DNA of 38,476 nt from Clostridia bacterium (lineage in GTDB: Bacteria; Bacillota; Clostridia; TANB77; CAG-508), in NCBI GenBank assembly GCA_022791735.1, contig JAAVZQ010000008.1, forward strand, positions 1 through 38,476. The letters run 5' to 3'. The position numbers were made by a program, and so were the translations under genes. Shown here piece after piece: positions 20,535 to 30,455 of this stretch. Numbering within the stretch: position 1 is the stretch's first letter; every line of letters starts with the position of its first letter. The notes beneath the pieces were generated by a model. It saw nothing but the letters and a program-made list of their open reading frames with translations, made no database searches and was not told the DNA's origin.

Positions 20535-21059
20535 TTAAAGTAATTCAAGTAAAACTATTTCTGCTGAATCTCCTCTTCTTTTTCCAAGTTTTACTATTCT
20601 TGTGTAGCCACCAACGTTTTTCTCGTATTTTGGTGCTATTTCATTAAACAATTTTGCTGGTAAATCTACATTTTTACCTTCATTGTCTTTTACTTTATTT
20701 ATTTTTGTCATTATTTTTCTTCTAGCATTTAATCTTGAAGGCATATCTTTTTGTCTTTTTTCTGTAACTTCTTCTTTAACAACTTTTAAGAAATCTTTTC
20801 CATTTTTACTTTTTGCTACTTCTGTTACTTTATTACCTTTGCTATCAAGTTTAGCACGAATAACTTTAACATCTACTTCTTCAAAGTTGTCCTTTTCTTT
20901 GATTGCAAGTGCTATTATACTATCTACTATCGCTTTTACCTCTTTAGCTCTAGCTTCTGTAGTTTTGATTTTTCCATTTAAAATCAAATCTGTAGTTTGA
21001 GTTCTAAGCATTGCTAATCTTTGGTCTGTTGTTCTTCCTAACTTTCTGTTTCTAGCCAT
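20535..21059 (-). CDS. rplQ: 50S ribosomal protein L17
   Basis: NRKLGRTTDQRLAMLRTQTTDLILNGKIKTTEARAKEV. Confidence 0.95.
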   Translation of the reverse strand: MARNRKLGRTTDQRLAMLRTQTTDLILNGKIKTTEARAKEVKAIVDSIIALAIKEKDNFEEVDVKVIRAKLDSKGNKVTEVAKSKNGKDFLKVVKEEVTEKRQKDMPSRLNARRKIMTKINKVKDNEGKNVDLPAKLFNEIAPKYEKNVGGYTRIVKLGKRRGDSAEIVLLELL

Positions 21060-21125
21060 TTTGCCTTTCCTCCTTTTTATTCTATATATTCACCTTTATT
21101 CTAACAAGAATTATTTATCTTTATT

Positions 21126-21250
21126 GATTGGAACAAGAAGTGGTATATTGCTAGGCAAATTTGTGAAGAAACACTGGAAACGTACTAGTGTACGCCCAAG
21201 GATTTTCTTTACAAATTTAACGACGCAAGATGCTACTTACTGTTTCAATC
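21126..21250 (+). repeat. Intergenic palindrome family, forward orientation
   Basis: GATTGGAACAAG...GCTAGGCAAATTTGTGAAGAAACACTGGAAACGTACTAGTGTACGCCCAAGGATTTTCTTTACAAATTTAACGACGCAAGATGC...CTGTTTCAATC. Confidence 0.8.
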
Positions 21251-22194
21251 TACTCTTCTTGGGCGAAATCAAGTCCTAGTGAGTGTAACTTGTTTGTTAC
21301 TTCATCTAATGACTTCTTTCCTAGATTTCTAACTTTCATCATATCAGCTTCTGTTTTATTTGCTAAGTCTTGAACTGTTGATATACCAGCTCTCTTTAAG
21401 CAATTAAAGCTTCTTACAGTAAGCTCTAAATCTTCTATTGACATCTCAAGCACTCTAGCTGTCTTAGATTCTTCTTTTTCTACCATTATTTGAGTATTCT
21501 TTGCTATTTCTGATAAATCAATAAATAAGCTTAAGTGTTCTGTTATAACCTTAGCAGCAAGTGATAGTGCCTCATAAGGTTTTAAACTTCCATCTGTCCA
21601 AACTTCTATGATTAATTTATCAAAATCAACCATTTGACCAACTCTGGTATTTTCTACTTGATAATTTACTTTCTTTACAGGAGTAAAGATTGAATCTATA
21701 GGTAGTACTGATATGTCTTGATTATCTTTTTTGTTTTTGCTTGCTGTATTATATCCTCTGCCTTTTTCTACTGTCATTTCTGCTTTAAAATGACCACCTT
21801 CGGCAACAGTTGCGATATGTAACTCTGGATTTAACACTTCTATTGTACCATCTGTGACAATATCAGATGCTTTAACTTCTCCTTCACCTTTGAAGTCGAT
21901 AGTTATAACTTTATCCTCGTTGTCATATGATTTGAATCTAACACCTTTTAAATTTACTATTATTTCTGAAACATCCTCAACTACATTTGGAACCGTAGAA
22001 AATTCATGTACTACACCATCAATTTTTACACTTGTGATTGCACATCCTGGAAGTGATGAAAGTAAAATTCTTCTTAGCGAATTTCCAATTGTTACACCAT
22101 ATCCACGTTCTAATGGTTCACATACGAATTTTGCATAGTTATTCTGTTCATCCATATTTGTACATTCAATATTTGGCTTTTCAAATTCTATCAT
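21250..22194 (-). CDS. rpoA: DNA-directed RNA polymerase subunit alpha
   Basis: [46 protein letters not shown]-terminal [20 protein letters not shown]. Confidence 0.97.
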   Translation of the reverse strand: MIEFEKPNIECTNMDEQNNYAKFVCEPLERGYGVTIGNSLRRILLSSLPGCAITSVKIDGVVHEFSTVPNVVEDVSEIIVNLKGVRFKSYDNEDKVITIDFKGEGEVKASDIVTDGTIEVLNPELHIATVAEGGHFKAEMTVEKGRGYNTASKNKKDNQDISVLPIDSIFTPVKKVNYQVENTRVGQMVDFDKLIIEVWTDGSLKPYEALSLAAKVITEHLSLFIDLSEIAKNTQIMVEKEESKTARVLEMSIEDLELTVRSFNCLKRAGISTVQDLANKTEADMMKVRNLGKKSLDEVTNKLHSLGLDFAQEE

Positions 22195-22340
22195 TTATAA
22201 CCTACCTTTCTAGATGTCAGAATGTTAGACAATTAGATGTTAGAAATTATAACTCTATCTTTAATTTCTAGTAACTAATTTCTAAATTCTTACTATCTAG
22301 TATTTCTATTTTCTAAATTCTAGTTTCTAGCTTCTAAATA

Positions 22341-22967
22341 CTATTTAGAATATAATTCGACTATTAAATGTTCCTCTACTGGAATGTCTACATCTGCTCT
22401 AGATGCTAGTCTAACTACTTTACCGCTTAAATCTTCTGGATTTCTCTCTAACCATGCTGGCATAGGTCTTGAAGCATTTACTTCAATATTTTCTTTTAAA
22501 ACTTTTTTATCTTTTTTATTTTCTCTAACTTTTACTACATCTCCTGGTTTTACTAAATAAGATGGAATACTTACTTTTCTTCCATTTACTTCAAATAAAC
22601 CATGATTTACAAGTAGTCTTGCTTGTGGTCTTGAACTACCATATCCAAGTCTATATACTACATTATCTAATCTGCTTTCCAATAAAACAAGTAAGTTTTC
22701 ACCTGTTATACCTTTTTTAGCAGAAGCCATTTCAAAATATTTTCTAAATTGGTTTTCTCTTACTCCATAAAAAGCTTTAGTTTTTTGCTTTTCTCTTAAT
22801 TGGATACCGTATTCTGAAAGTTTAGCTTTCTTTTGTCCATGCTCTCCTGGTGCATAGTTTCTTCTTGAAATTGCACATTTATCTGTGTAGCATCTTGAAC
22901 CTTTTAAGAATAGTTTTTGTCCTTCTCTACGACAGATACGACATTGTTCTTCTTTATATCTTGACAT
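22341..22967 (-). CDS. rpsD: 30S ribosomal protein S4
   Basis: [42 protein letters not shown]. Confidence 0.96.
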   Translation of the reverse strand: MSRYKEEQCRICRREGQKLFLKGSRCYTDKCAISRRNYAPGEHGQKKAKLSEYGIQLREKQKTKAFYGVRENQFRKYFEMASAKKGITGENLLVLLESRLDNVVYRLGYGSSRPQARLLVNHGLFEVNGRKVSIPSYLVKPGDVVKVRENKKDKKVLKENIEVNASRPMPAWLERNPEDLSGKVVRLASRADVDIPVEEHLIVELYSK

Positions 22968-22997
22968 GTGTTTTTTACACCTCTTCCTTTCTAGAAA

Positions 22998-23393
22998 TTA
23001 TACTCTTCTTCTTTTTGGTGGTCTACAACCATTATGTGGTATTGGTGTTACATCCTTAATACTACTTAATTCTAGACCTGCTGTTTGAAGGGCTCTAATT
23101 GCTGCTTCTCTACCTGAACCTGGACCTTTAACATATACTTCAACTGTTTTTAATCCATGTTCCATTGCAGCTTTTGCAGCTGTTTCAGCAGCTTGACCTG
23201 CTGCAAATGGTGTACTCTTTCTTGAACCTTTGAAGCCTAATTCTCCAGCACTTGCCCAAGAAATAACATTACCTTGTACATCTGTAACTGTAACTATTGT
23301 ATTATTGAAACTAGAATGAATATGAGCAGAACCTTTATCAATGTTCTTTCTATTTCTTCTAGGTGTTTTTCTTGTTACATTTTTATTAGCCAT
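22998..23393 (-). CDS. rpsK: 30S ribosomal protein S11
   Basis: [46 protein letters not shown]-like; [15 protein letters not shown]. Confidence 0.97.
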   Translation of the reverse strand: MANKNVTRKTPRRNRKNIDKGSAHIHSSFNNTIVTVTDVQGNVISWASAGELGFKGSRKSTPFAAGQAAETAAKAAMEHGLKTVEVYVKGPGSGREAAIRALQTAGLELSSIKDVTPIPHNGCRPPKRRRV

Positions 23394-23410
23394 TTGGAAT
23401 TTCCTCCTCC

Positions 23411-23779
23411 TTATTTCTTACTCTTGCTTACTAATTTTCTAGGACCTTTTCTTGTACGTGCATTAGTTTTTGTTCTTTGTCCTCTAACTGGTAAACTTCT
23501 TCTATGTCTTAATCCTCTATAACAACCAATTTCTGTAAGTCTTTTGATATTAAGAGCAACTTCTCTTCTTAAATCACCTTCAACTTTAAAACTTCCATCG
23601 ATTATTTTTCTGATATTATTTACTTCATCGTCTGTCAAATCTTTTACTCTAGTGTCTGGGTTTACTCCTGCCTCTTTAAGAATTTTATTAGAACTTGCAA
23701 CACCTATTCCATAAATATATGTTAGTCCTATTTCTACTCTTTTTTCTCTAGGTAAATCAACTCCTGCTATACGAGCCAT
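23411..23779 (-). CDS. rpsM: 30S ribosomal protein S13
   Basis: [52 protein letters not shown]. Confidence 0.96.
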   Translation of the reverse strand: MARIAGVDLPREKRVEIGLTYIYGIGVASSNKILKEAGVNPDTRVKDLTDDEVNNIRKIIDGSFKVEGDLRREVALNIKRLTEIGCYRGLRHRRSLPVRGQRTKTNARTRKGPRKLVSKSKK

Positions 23780-23918
23780 GTATTTATTCACCTCCATTTA
23801 ATTTTTTATTAAATATATATAAACACAAATTTGATATAAAAAGTAATATATACCCTTTACAGCCGCATCTAATTTGTGTTAATACCATGATTAATAAATG
23901 TTATCATTTGGATAATAA

Positions 23919-24032
23919 TTATCCTTGTCTTTGTTTATGTTTTGGATTTTCACAAATCACTCTGATAACACCTTTTCTTTTTATTATTTTGCATTTTTCA
24001 CACATTTTTTTAACTGATGGTCTTACTTTCAT
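23919..24032 (-). CDS. rpmJ: 50S ribosomal protein L36 (not in ORF track)
   Basis: [37 protein letters not shown]. Confidence 0.95.
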   Translation of the reverse strand: MKVRPSVKKMCEKCKIIKRKGVIRVICENPKHKQRQG

Positions 24033-24082
24033 TTTGTAACCCTCCCTTTTATGCTTTGTTATACTTCTTTTTTGTAGATTGT

Positions 24083-24301
24083 TTATTTCTCACGCCATGT
24101 GATACGTCCACGACTTAAATCATAAGGCGAAAGCTCTAATTTTACTTTATCCCCTGGTAATATCTTAATGTAGTTCATTCTAAGTTTACCTGAGATATGA
24201 GCTAAAACTTGATGTCCATTTGTAAGCTCTACTTTAAATGTTGTATTAGGTAGTGTCTCTAAGACTGTTCCCTCTACTTCTATTACATCTTCTCTTGCCA
24301 A
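24083..24301 (-). CDS. infA: Translation initiation factor IF-1
   Basis: [53 protein letters not shown]. Confidence 0.97.
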   Translation of the reverse strand: MAREDVIEVEGTVLETLPNTTFKVELTNGHQVLAHISGKLRMNYIKILPGDKVKLELSPYDLSRGRITWREK

Positions 24302-24474
24302 TCTACATTCCTCCTATTTTTTTCTATCGTTGGAATTTTCACTTTGAAAAAGTGAAAAGCTTCATACGAGAGAATTATGCAAATGTTACAATATCTTAAT
24401 GTGTTTATTTAGATATTGTTCATTTGTTATTTTTTGTTTCCTTGTATAATTAACTAATCAATTATATCTTATTT

Positions 24475-25245
24475 TTAAAGCAATGTCAATACTTTAGGTT
24501 CATTTTCTGTAACTAAAATTGTATTTTCATAATGTGCGGCTAAACTTCCATCTTCAGTTACAATTGTCCAGCCATCATCAAGTTCACATATATCAGGGTT
24601 CCCAGCTATTACCATAGGTTCTATTGCAAGTGTCATACCACTTTCTATTCTTGGACCTTTACCAGGTTTTCCATAATTTGGTATGCCCGGATCTTCATGC
24701 ATTTCACGGCCTATTCCATGTCCTTGAAATTCTTTTACAACAGAAAATCCATTTTTTTCTACAAATTCGCCTATAGCATTTGAGATGTCCCCAATTCTAT
24801 ATCCAGGTTTCGCAAATTTTATTCCTTCAAAAAAAGCTTTTCTTGTTACTTCAACTAACTTTTCTGCTTCTTTCGAACCTTTTCCAACTATATATGTCCT
24901 TGCTGCATCTCCATTATACCCATTCTTTAGTGCAACTAAATCTACACTAACTAAATCTCCGTCTTTTAGATGTACTCTTTCTGACGGGATACCATGTATC
25001 ACTTCATCATTTATAGATGCACATATTGAACTTGGAAACGGCATAACACCTTTTTGATAACTTGGATATCCTTTTTGTGCAGGAATACCACCATTTTCTT
25101 TAATTACTCTCTCTGCTATGTTGTCTAATTCTTTGGTGGTTATCCCTGGCTTTATTGCATTTTCAATTGCCTTATGCACAAGTGCAACTATTTTGCACGC
25201 TTCTTTTATTAATTCAATTTCACGTTTAGATTTAATTTCTATCAT
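24475..25245 (-). CDS. map: Methionine aminopeptidase type I
   Basis: SICASINDEVIHGIPS, GHGIGREMHEDPGIPNYG. Confidence 0.96.
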   Translation of the reverse strand: MIEIKSKREIELIKEACKIVALVHKAIENAIKPGITTKELDNIAERVIKENGGIPAQKGYPSYQKGVMPFPSSICASINDEVIHGIPSERVHLKDGDLVSVDLVALKNGYNGDAARTYIVGKGSKEAEKLVEVTRKAFFEGIKFAKPGYRIGDISNAIGEFVEKNGFSVVKEFQGHGIGREMHEDPGIPNYGKPGKGPRIESGMTLAIEPMVIAGNPDICELDDGWTIVTEDGSLAAHYENTILVTENEPKVLTLL

Positions 25246-25904
25246 TTCAATTTCTCCACTAAATCACGTGCTACATCTGCTCCCATTCTGTTTACTGCTG
25301 TACTAACTGTCTCTGTTTGTAATATTCCTTTTTCCTCATAGAAGTTAACCAATGGACTAGTTTTTTCTTCATATATGTCTAGTCTTCTTTTTATAGCTTC
25401 TGGATCAGAATCATCTTCTCTTTGTTTTAAAGGTGCTCCACATTTATCACAAATTCCTTCTACTTTTGGTGGATGTAATTTTGTGTTATATGTGGTTTTA
25501 CACTCTTGGTTAGTACATACTCTTCTTGTAAGCATTCTATCTATAATTTCTTCTTTTGGTGTAACTAAGTTTACAACCAAATCTACTCTTTTTCCCATTT
25601 TGTTTAACATTTCATCTAGCTTTTGTGCTTGTTCGATAGTTCTTGGGAACCCATCTAATATAGCACCATTTTTTGCATCTTCTTCTTTTAATCTACTTTC
25701 TAGCATTGGTACAGTTATTTCATCTGGAACTAAATCACCTTTTGATATATACTTATTTGCTTCTATACCAAGTGCTGTTCCTTCGCTAATATTTTTTCTA
25801 AAAATATCTCCTGTTGAAACTTGTGGTATACCAAGCTCTGTGCTTAATATTCCAGCAACTGTCCCTTTTCCAGTTCCTTGAGCGCCTAACATCATTAATA
25901 TCAT
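25242..25904 (-). CDS. adk: Adenylate kinase
   Basis: MILMMLGAQGTGKGTVAGIL...; ILDGFPRTIEQA; zinc-type LID (CxxxC...CDKC). Likely start is internal to the listed ORF. Confidence 0.95.
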   Translation of the reverse strand: MILMMLGAQGTGKGTVAGILSTELGIPQVSTGDIFRKNISEGTALGIEANKYISKGDLVPDEITVPMLESRLKEEDAKNGAILDGFPRTIEQAQKLDEMLNKMGKRVDLVVNLVTPKEEIIDRMLTRRVCTNQECKTTYNTKLHPPKVEGICDKCGAPLKQREDDSDPEAIKRRLDIYEEKTSPLVNFYEEKGILQTETVSTAVNRMGADVARDLVEKLK

Positions 25905-25918
25905 AACTTCTCCTATCC

Positions 25919-26041
25919 ATTCGAACAATAATCATCATCTTACTTCGTTACTGCTCATTCAAAATCAATTCAACGTACACCAGTACGCCTCATTGATATT
26001 TGAATTCACGTTCCTTGTAATCTAATAATTCTTGTTCGAAT
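25919..26041 (-). repeat. Intergenic palindrome family, reverse orientation
   Basis: ATTCGAACAATAATCATCATCTTACTTCG...CGTACACCAGTACG...TAATAATTCTTGTTCGAAT. Confidence 0.75.
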
Positions 26042-26049
26042 TCTTCAAC

Positions 26050-26182
26050 TTATGTTTTGACCATCCTTCTCTTGTACGTTGATTGCTGAGGCTGTTAAGG
26101 CTTTGCCTGTTACAGCGTCAGTATGCAGAGCTGGAAAATTTATCGAGCAACAACGCTGCAAGATGCTGATTCTTGTTTGAAC
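26050..26182 (+). repeat. Degenerate or partial copy of the intergenic palindrome family
   Basis: Right arm GAGCAACAACGCTGCAAGATGCTGATTCTTGTTTGAACTC present; left arm poorly matched. Confidence 0.4.
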
Positions 26183-26183
26183 T

Positions 26184-27506
26184 CTATTCTAAGAAGCCCT
26201 TATAGTGTCTCATAACAAGTTGAGACTCTAATTGGTTAACTATTTCTAGTGCAACACCAACTACGATTAATATAGATGTACCACCAAACGCAATATTTAA
26301 ACTTGTAAATCTAAGTAACATTGGAAGTATAGCTATTATTGCTAAATAAAATCCTCCAAACCATGTTAATTTAGATATTATTGAAGATAAATAATCTGTT
26401 GTTGGTTTTCCTGCTCTTATTCCTGGAATAAATCCACCTTGTCTTTTTATATTATTTGATACTTCTGCTGGATTAAATGTTGCAAGTGTATAAAAGAATG
26501 TAAATGCAACTATTAATACTAAGTATACTATGGCATTTACAATTGCATAGCTAAGTGGAACATTTGATGTAGATGTCGCTGCTGAAAATGTATATATTAC
26601 GTTCCAAAATCCAGTTTGTGAAGCTATTTCAGGGTTAAACATTGGTATTATTTGTGCAGGGAATGTTAAAAATGATGATGCAAAGATTATAGGTAAAACT
26701 CCTGCCATTGCTAATTTCAATGGTATATGAGTGCTTTGTCCACCATACATCTTTCTTCCTACTACTTTTTTAGCATATTGTACTGGTACACGTCTTTCTG
26801 CTTCTTGTACAAATACGACTGCTCCTACTAATATCATTGCTCCAATGATAACTCCTAATGCTGTTATCAATCCTGTTGTTGAAAATCCAGCTCCAGCTCC
26901 CATTATTAAGTTATATAAAGTTATAGCTGTACTTGGTAATCCTGCTAAAATACCTACGAAGATAATTACTGAAATACCGTTACCAATACCTTTTTCAGTA
27001 ATTTGGTCTCCTAACCACATAAGTATTGATGTACCACCTATTAGTGATACTACAAAAATAGCTGCTGTTAAGAAACTATTATCTACAAATATACCTGAAT
27101 TTTTGTATGCAAAGTAAATTCCTAAGCTTTCAATTAATGCTAGAACTACTGTAAGCATTTTTGTATATTTGTTTAGCTTTGCTCTACCTTCTGCCCCTTC
27201 TTCTTTAGAAAGTCTTTCTAAAGCTGGAATTACCATAGCAAGCAATTGTATAACAATTGATGCTGTGATATATGGGCTTATGCTCATTGCAAATAATGAA
27301 AGTCTTGAGAAAGCTCCTCCTGATATTAAATCTATTAGTCCTGTTATACCATTATTTCCTCCAAGAGCTTCACCTAGTGCAACACTGTCAACTCCTGGTA
27401 CTGTGATATAGCATCCTAATCTAAATATTACTATAAGTAATATAGTATATAATAATTTTTTTCTAACATCTGGCGTCTTTAAAGCATTTTTTATTGTTTG
27501 AAACAA
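26184..27506 (-). CDS. secY: Preprotein translocase subunit SecY
   Basis: Multi-TM; GISPYITASIVIQLL-like, RMYGGQSTHIPLK, TTG start immediately after the corrected rplO stop. Confidence 0.95.
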   Translation of the reverse strand: MFQTIKNALKTPDVRKKLLYTILLIVIFRLGCYITVPGVDSVALGEALGGNNGITGLIDLISGGAFSRLSLFAMSISPYITASIVIQLLAMVIPALERLSKEEGAEGRAKLNKYTKMLTVVLALIESLGIYFAYKNSGIFVDNSFLTAAIFVVSLIGGTSILMWLGDQITEKGIGNGISVIIFVGILAGLPSTAITLYNLIMGAGAGFSTTGLITALGVIIGAMILVGAVVFVQEAERRVPVQYAKKVVGRKMYGGQSTHIPLKLAMAGVLPIIFASSFLTFPAQIIPMFNPEIASQTGFWNVIYTFSAATSTSNVPLSYAIVNAIVYLVLIVAFTFFYTLATFNPAEVSNNIKRQGGFIPGIRAGKPTTDYLSSIISKLTWFGGFYLAIIAILPMLLRFTSLNIAFGGTSILIVVGVALEIVNQLESQLVMRHYKGFLE

Positions 27507-27942
27507 TTAAACCACCTCAATCTTTCCGGCCTGCAGCTTCAATTTTCTCTTTTGCTGTTTTTGTAAATCTTTTAGCTTTTACGTTTAATTTTTTGTCTAG
27601 CATGCCAGTTCCTAATATTACTATTCCGTCATTTATTTTACTGATTATTCCTTCTTTTAAAAGGCTTTCTGCTGTTACATCTGTACTTTCAGATTTATTA
27701 AGCATTGTAAGAGTTACTTCTATATGGTTTTTAGCATGAATGTTAGTAAATCCTCTTTTTGGTAATCTTCTATATAATGGAGTTTGACCACCTTCAAAAC
27801 CACGTCTAACTCCTCCACCTGATCTTGCTTTTTGTCCTTTATGTCCTCTACCAGATGTTTTACCAAGTCCAGAACCAACTCCACGTCCTACTCTTGTTCT
27901 TTTTTCTTTCTTTACAGCTGGTTTTAATTCTCCTAGTTTCAT
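27507..27942 (-). CDS. rplO: 50S ribosomal protein L15, one +1 shift at CGGA (27525-27528)
   Basis: Listed ORF ends AAGRKD*; the +1 shift gives IEAAG-GKIEVV*, matching the canonical L15 C-terminus (AAGGKVEVI). The corrected stop directly precedes secY. Confidence 0.95.
27525..27528 (-). other. In-frame CGGA read as Gly, rplO
   Basis: GCA GGC CGG AAA GAT TGA versus GCA GGC (C)GGA AAG ATT GAG GTG GTT TAA. Confidence 0.93.
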
Positions 27943-27989
27943 TTTATGATTGCACCTCCTATTTCCTTTCTATTATTCTTATTCTTTTA

Positions 27990-28019
27990 TTTTTTAGGGA
28001 AATGAATTTCCCTAAAAAA
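27990..28019. repeat. Short perfect hairpin in the rpsE-rplO gap
   Basis: TTTTTTAGGGAAA-TGAA-TTTCCCTAAAAAA. Confidence 0.7.
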
Positions 28020-28074
28020 CAAGGTTAATTTACGTTTAGCTGTGCATATTTGCTTTCGCTAATACACAATTTTC

Positions 28075-28566
28075 TTATAATATTTCTTCTACTTTTTTGC
28101 CTCTCTTTTTAGCAACTTGCTCTACAGTAAGCATGCTACTTAAAGCATTTATAGTAGCATAAACTACGTTTCTTGGATTGTTTGTTCCAATAACTTTAGT
28201 TCTAATATCTTTATATCCTGCAAGTTCAAGTACTGGTCTTACGCTTCCACCAGCTATAACTCCTGTACCTTTTGCAGCTGGTTTAAGCATTACTCTAGCT
28301 GAACCTGCTTCTCCTATAAATTCATGTGGTATAGTTGTTCCAACTATTGGAACTTCTACTAAGTTCTTCTTAGCATCTTGAATAGCTTTCTTTATAGCAT
28401 CAGGAACTTCTGCTGCTTTTCCAGAACCTACACCGATATGTCCTTTTTCATCACCAACAACAACTACTGCACTAAATCTAAAAGTTCTACCACCTTTAAC
28501 AACTTTTGCAACTCTGCTTATGGCAACTACTTTCTCTTTTAATTCTTGAGCGTTATTTTCTTCCAT
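28075..28566 (-). CDS. rpsE: 30S ribosomal protein S5
   Basis: [39 protein letters not shown]. Confidence 0.97.
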   Translation of the reverse strand: MEENNAQELKEKVVAISRVAKVVKGGRTFRFSAVVVVGDEKGHIGVGSGKAAEVPDAIKKAIQDAKKNLVEVPIVGTTIPHEFIGEAGSARVMLKPAAKGTGVIAGGSVRPVLELAGYKDIRTKVIGTNNPRNVVYATINALSSMLTVEQVAKKRGKKVEEIL

Positions 28567-28596
28567 AACCTTGGTTTTCCTCTCTTTCCTTTAATT

Positions 28597-28956
28597 TTAG
28601 AATTCTAGTCCTCCTTCACGTGCAGCTTCAGCAAGTTTTTTAACTACACCGTGATATATATATCCACTTCTATCAAAAACTACTGTCTTAATTTTCTTTT
28701 CTGTGGCTCTTTTAGCAATTAGTGTTCCTACTTCTTTTGCAGCTTCTTTATTTGAATGTTTTGTTTTTACTTCTTTATCCATTGTAGATGCAGAAGCTAA
28801 AGTCTTTCCTGCTACATCATCAATTATTTGTGCATAGATATTTGTATTGCTTCTATACATACATAATCTTGGACGTTCAGCTGTTCCAAAAATTTTTGTA
28901 CGAACTCTTTTATGTCTTCTTTCTCTTTCCATTTTTCTATCTGACTTAGATACCAT
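28597..28956 (-). CDS. rplR: 50S ribosomal protein L18
   Basis: [34 protein letters not shown]. Confidence 0.96.
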   Translation of the reverse strand: MVSKSDRKMERERRHKRVRTKIFGTAERPRLCMYRSNTNIYAQIIDDVAGKTLASASTMDKEVKTKHSNKEAAKEVGTLIAKRATEKKIKTVVFDRSGYIYHGVVKKLAEAAREGGLEF

Positions 28957-28976
28957 TTTTTATTCTCCTTTCTTCA

Positions 28977-29097
28977 AAACTAATGAAAAACTTCGTCCTA
29001 CTGCGTCAAACTTCATTCAAAACCTTTCGACAACCACAAGGTTAGTCTCAAGATTTTTCACTTGTTTTCCTTATATTGCTCGTTTTTGATTAGTTTT
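28977..29097 (-). repeat. Intergenic palindrome family, reverse orientation
   Basis: AAAACTAATGAAAAAC...AACCACAAGGTT...GTTTTTGATTAGTTTT. Confidence 0.75.
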
Positions 29098-29136
29098 AAC
29101 TTCTAATCAAGTTTTCTAACTTCTCACTTCTAAATA

Positions 29137-29676
29137 TTATTTCTTACCAGTCTTACCTTCTTTGCGACGTATAACTTCGTAGCTGTACTTAATTCCTTTT
29201 CCACCGTAAACTTCAGGTAATCTCTTTGTTCTTATCTCTGCTGCTGTTTGACCTACTAATTCTTTATCAATTCCTTTTACAATGATTGTATTTGGGTTTG
29301 GTACATCAAATGATATTCCTTGTGGTGCTTTATATACTATATTGTGAGAATATCCAAGTACTAAATTTAGGTCATTTCCTTGTTTTTGTACTCTGTAACC
29401 AACACCATTTACTTGTAATTCCTTTGTAAATTCTTCTTTTACACCTATTATCATGTTAGCAATTAATGTTCTTGTTAAACCATGTAAGCTCTTCATTTCT
29501 GTTTCATCGTTAGGTCTTTTAACTGTAACTTTTTTATCTTCAATTGTAACAATTAGGTTCTCATTTATATCTCTTTCTAAAGTTCCTTTTGGTCCTTTAA
29601 CTGAAACATGACTACCTTGAACATTAATTTCAACGCCTTCTGGTATTTCAATAGGATTGTTACCTATTCTTGACAT
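29137..29676 (-). CDS. rplF: 50S ribosomal protein L6
   Basis: MSRIGNNPIEIPEGVEI; YGGKGIKYSYEVIRRKEGKTGKK. Confidence 0.97.
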   Translation of the reverse strand: MSRIGNNPIEIPEGVEINVQGSHVSVKGPKGTLERDINENLIVTIEDKKVTVKRPNDETEMKSLHGLTRTLIANMIIGVKEEFTKELQVNGVGYRVQKQGNDLNLVLGYSHNIVYKAPQGISFDVPNPNTIIVKGIDKELVGQTAAEIRTKRLPEVYGGKGIKYSYEVIRRKEGKTGKK

Positions 29677-29729
29677 TTTATATTCATCTCCTTATTCTAA
29701 TCTCTAACTTCTAGTTTCTAACCTCTAGA

Positions 29730-30128
29730 TTACCATACATAAGCTAGAACTTCTCCTCCTAGTCCTACTTTTCTTGCTTCTTTATCTGTCATTATTCCTT
29801 TTGATGTAGATACGATAGCAATTCCTAAACCGTTCAAAACTTGTGGTAAATCTTCCTTAGAAGCATATACTCTTAATCCTGGTTTGCTTATTCTCTTTAT
29901 ACCATCGATAACTCTATTTCCTTTTTCATCGTACTTAAGAGTTACTCTTATTGTACCTTGAACATCATTTGATAGTTCTTCATAAGACTTTATATATCCC
30001 TCTTTAAATAATATATCGGCAATAGATAGTTTCATTTTTGATGCTGGTACATCAACTGTTTTATGTTTGCTACTATTTGCATTTCTTATTCTTGTTAGCA
30101 TATCTGCTATTGGATCAGTTGTGTTCAT
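29730..30128 (-). CDS. rpsH: 30S ribosomal protein S8
   Basis: [59 protein letters not shown]. Confidence 0.97.
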   Translation of the reverse strand: MNTTDPIADMLTRIRNANSSKHKTVDVPASKMKLSIADILFKEGYIKSYEELSNDVQGTIRVTLKYDEKGNRVIDGIKRISKPGLRVYASKEDLPQVLNGLGIAIVSTSKGIMTDKEARKVGLGGEVLAYVW

Positions 30129-30153
30129 ATTTCTTTTTCTCCCTCCTTCTCTC

Positions 30154-30275
30154 AAAACTAATGAAAAACTTCGTACTACTGTGTCAAACTTCGTTCAAAA
30201 CCTTTCGACAGCCACAAGGCTAGTCTCAAGATTTTTCACTTGTTTTCCTTGTATTACTCGTCTTTGATTAGTTTT
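30154..30275 (-). repeat. Intergenic palindrome family, reverse orientation, near-duplicate of 28977-29097
   Basis: AAAACTAATGAAAAACTTCGTACTACTGTGTC...AGCCACAAGGCT...TCTTTGATTAGTTTT. Confidence 0.75.
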
Positions 30276-30332
30276 ATTTCTTAATCAAATTAAATATTTA
30301 TTTTTTAATACTCTTTAATTTTTCTCTTAAAT

Positions 30333-30452
30333 TGGAATTAAAATTAGTTAGATGCTAGGCAAACAAATAAAAATTTTTGAAACTGTACTAGTGTACGTTG
30401 ATAAAATTTTTATGCAGTTTAACGACGCAGATGACTGATTTTAATTCTAATT
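30333..30452 (+). repeat. Intergenic palindrome family, forward orientation
   Basis: GGAATTAAAATTAGTTAGATGCTAGGC...GTACTAGTGTAC...AACGACGCAGATGACTGATTTTAATTC. Confidence 0.75.
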
Positions 30453-30455
30453 CAA

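Noticed and set aside
1296-27528. Simple triplet reassignment of CGG (e.g. to Gly, Trp or Gln)
   Set aside because: A triplet reassignment would leave the downstream reading frame broken; the data require a one-base advance.
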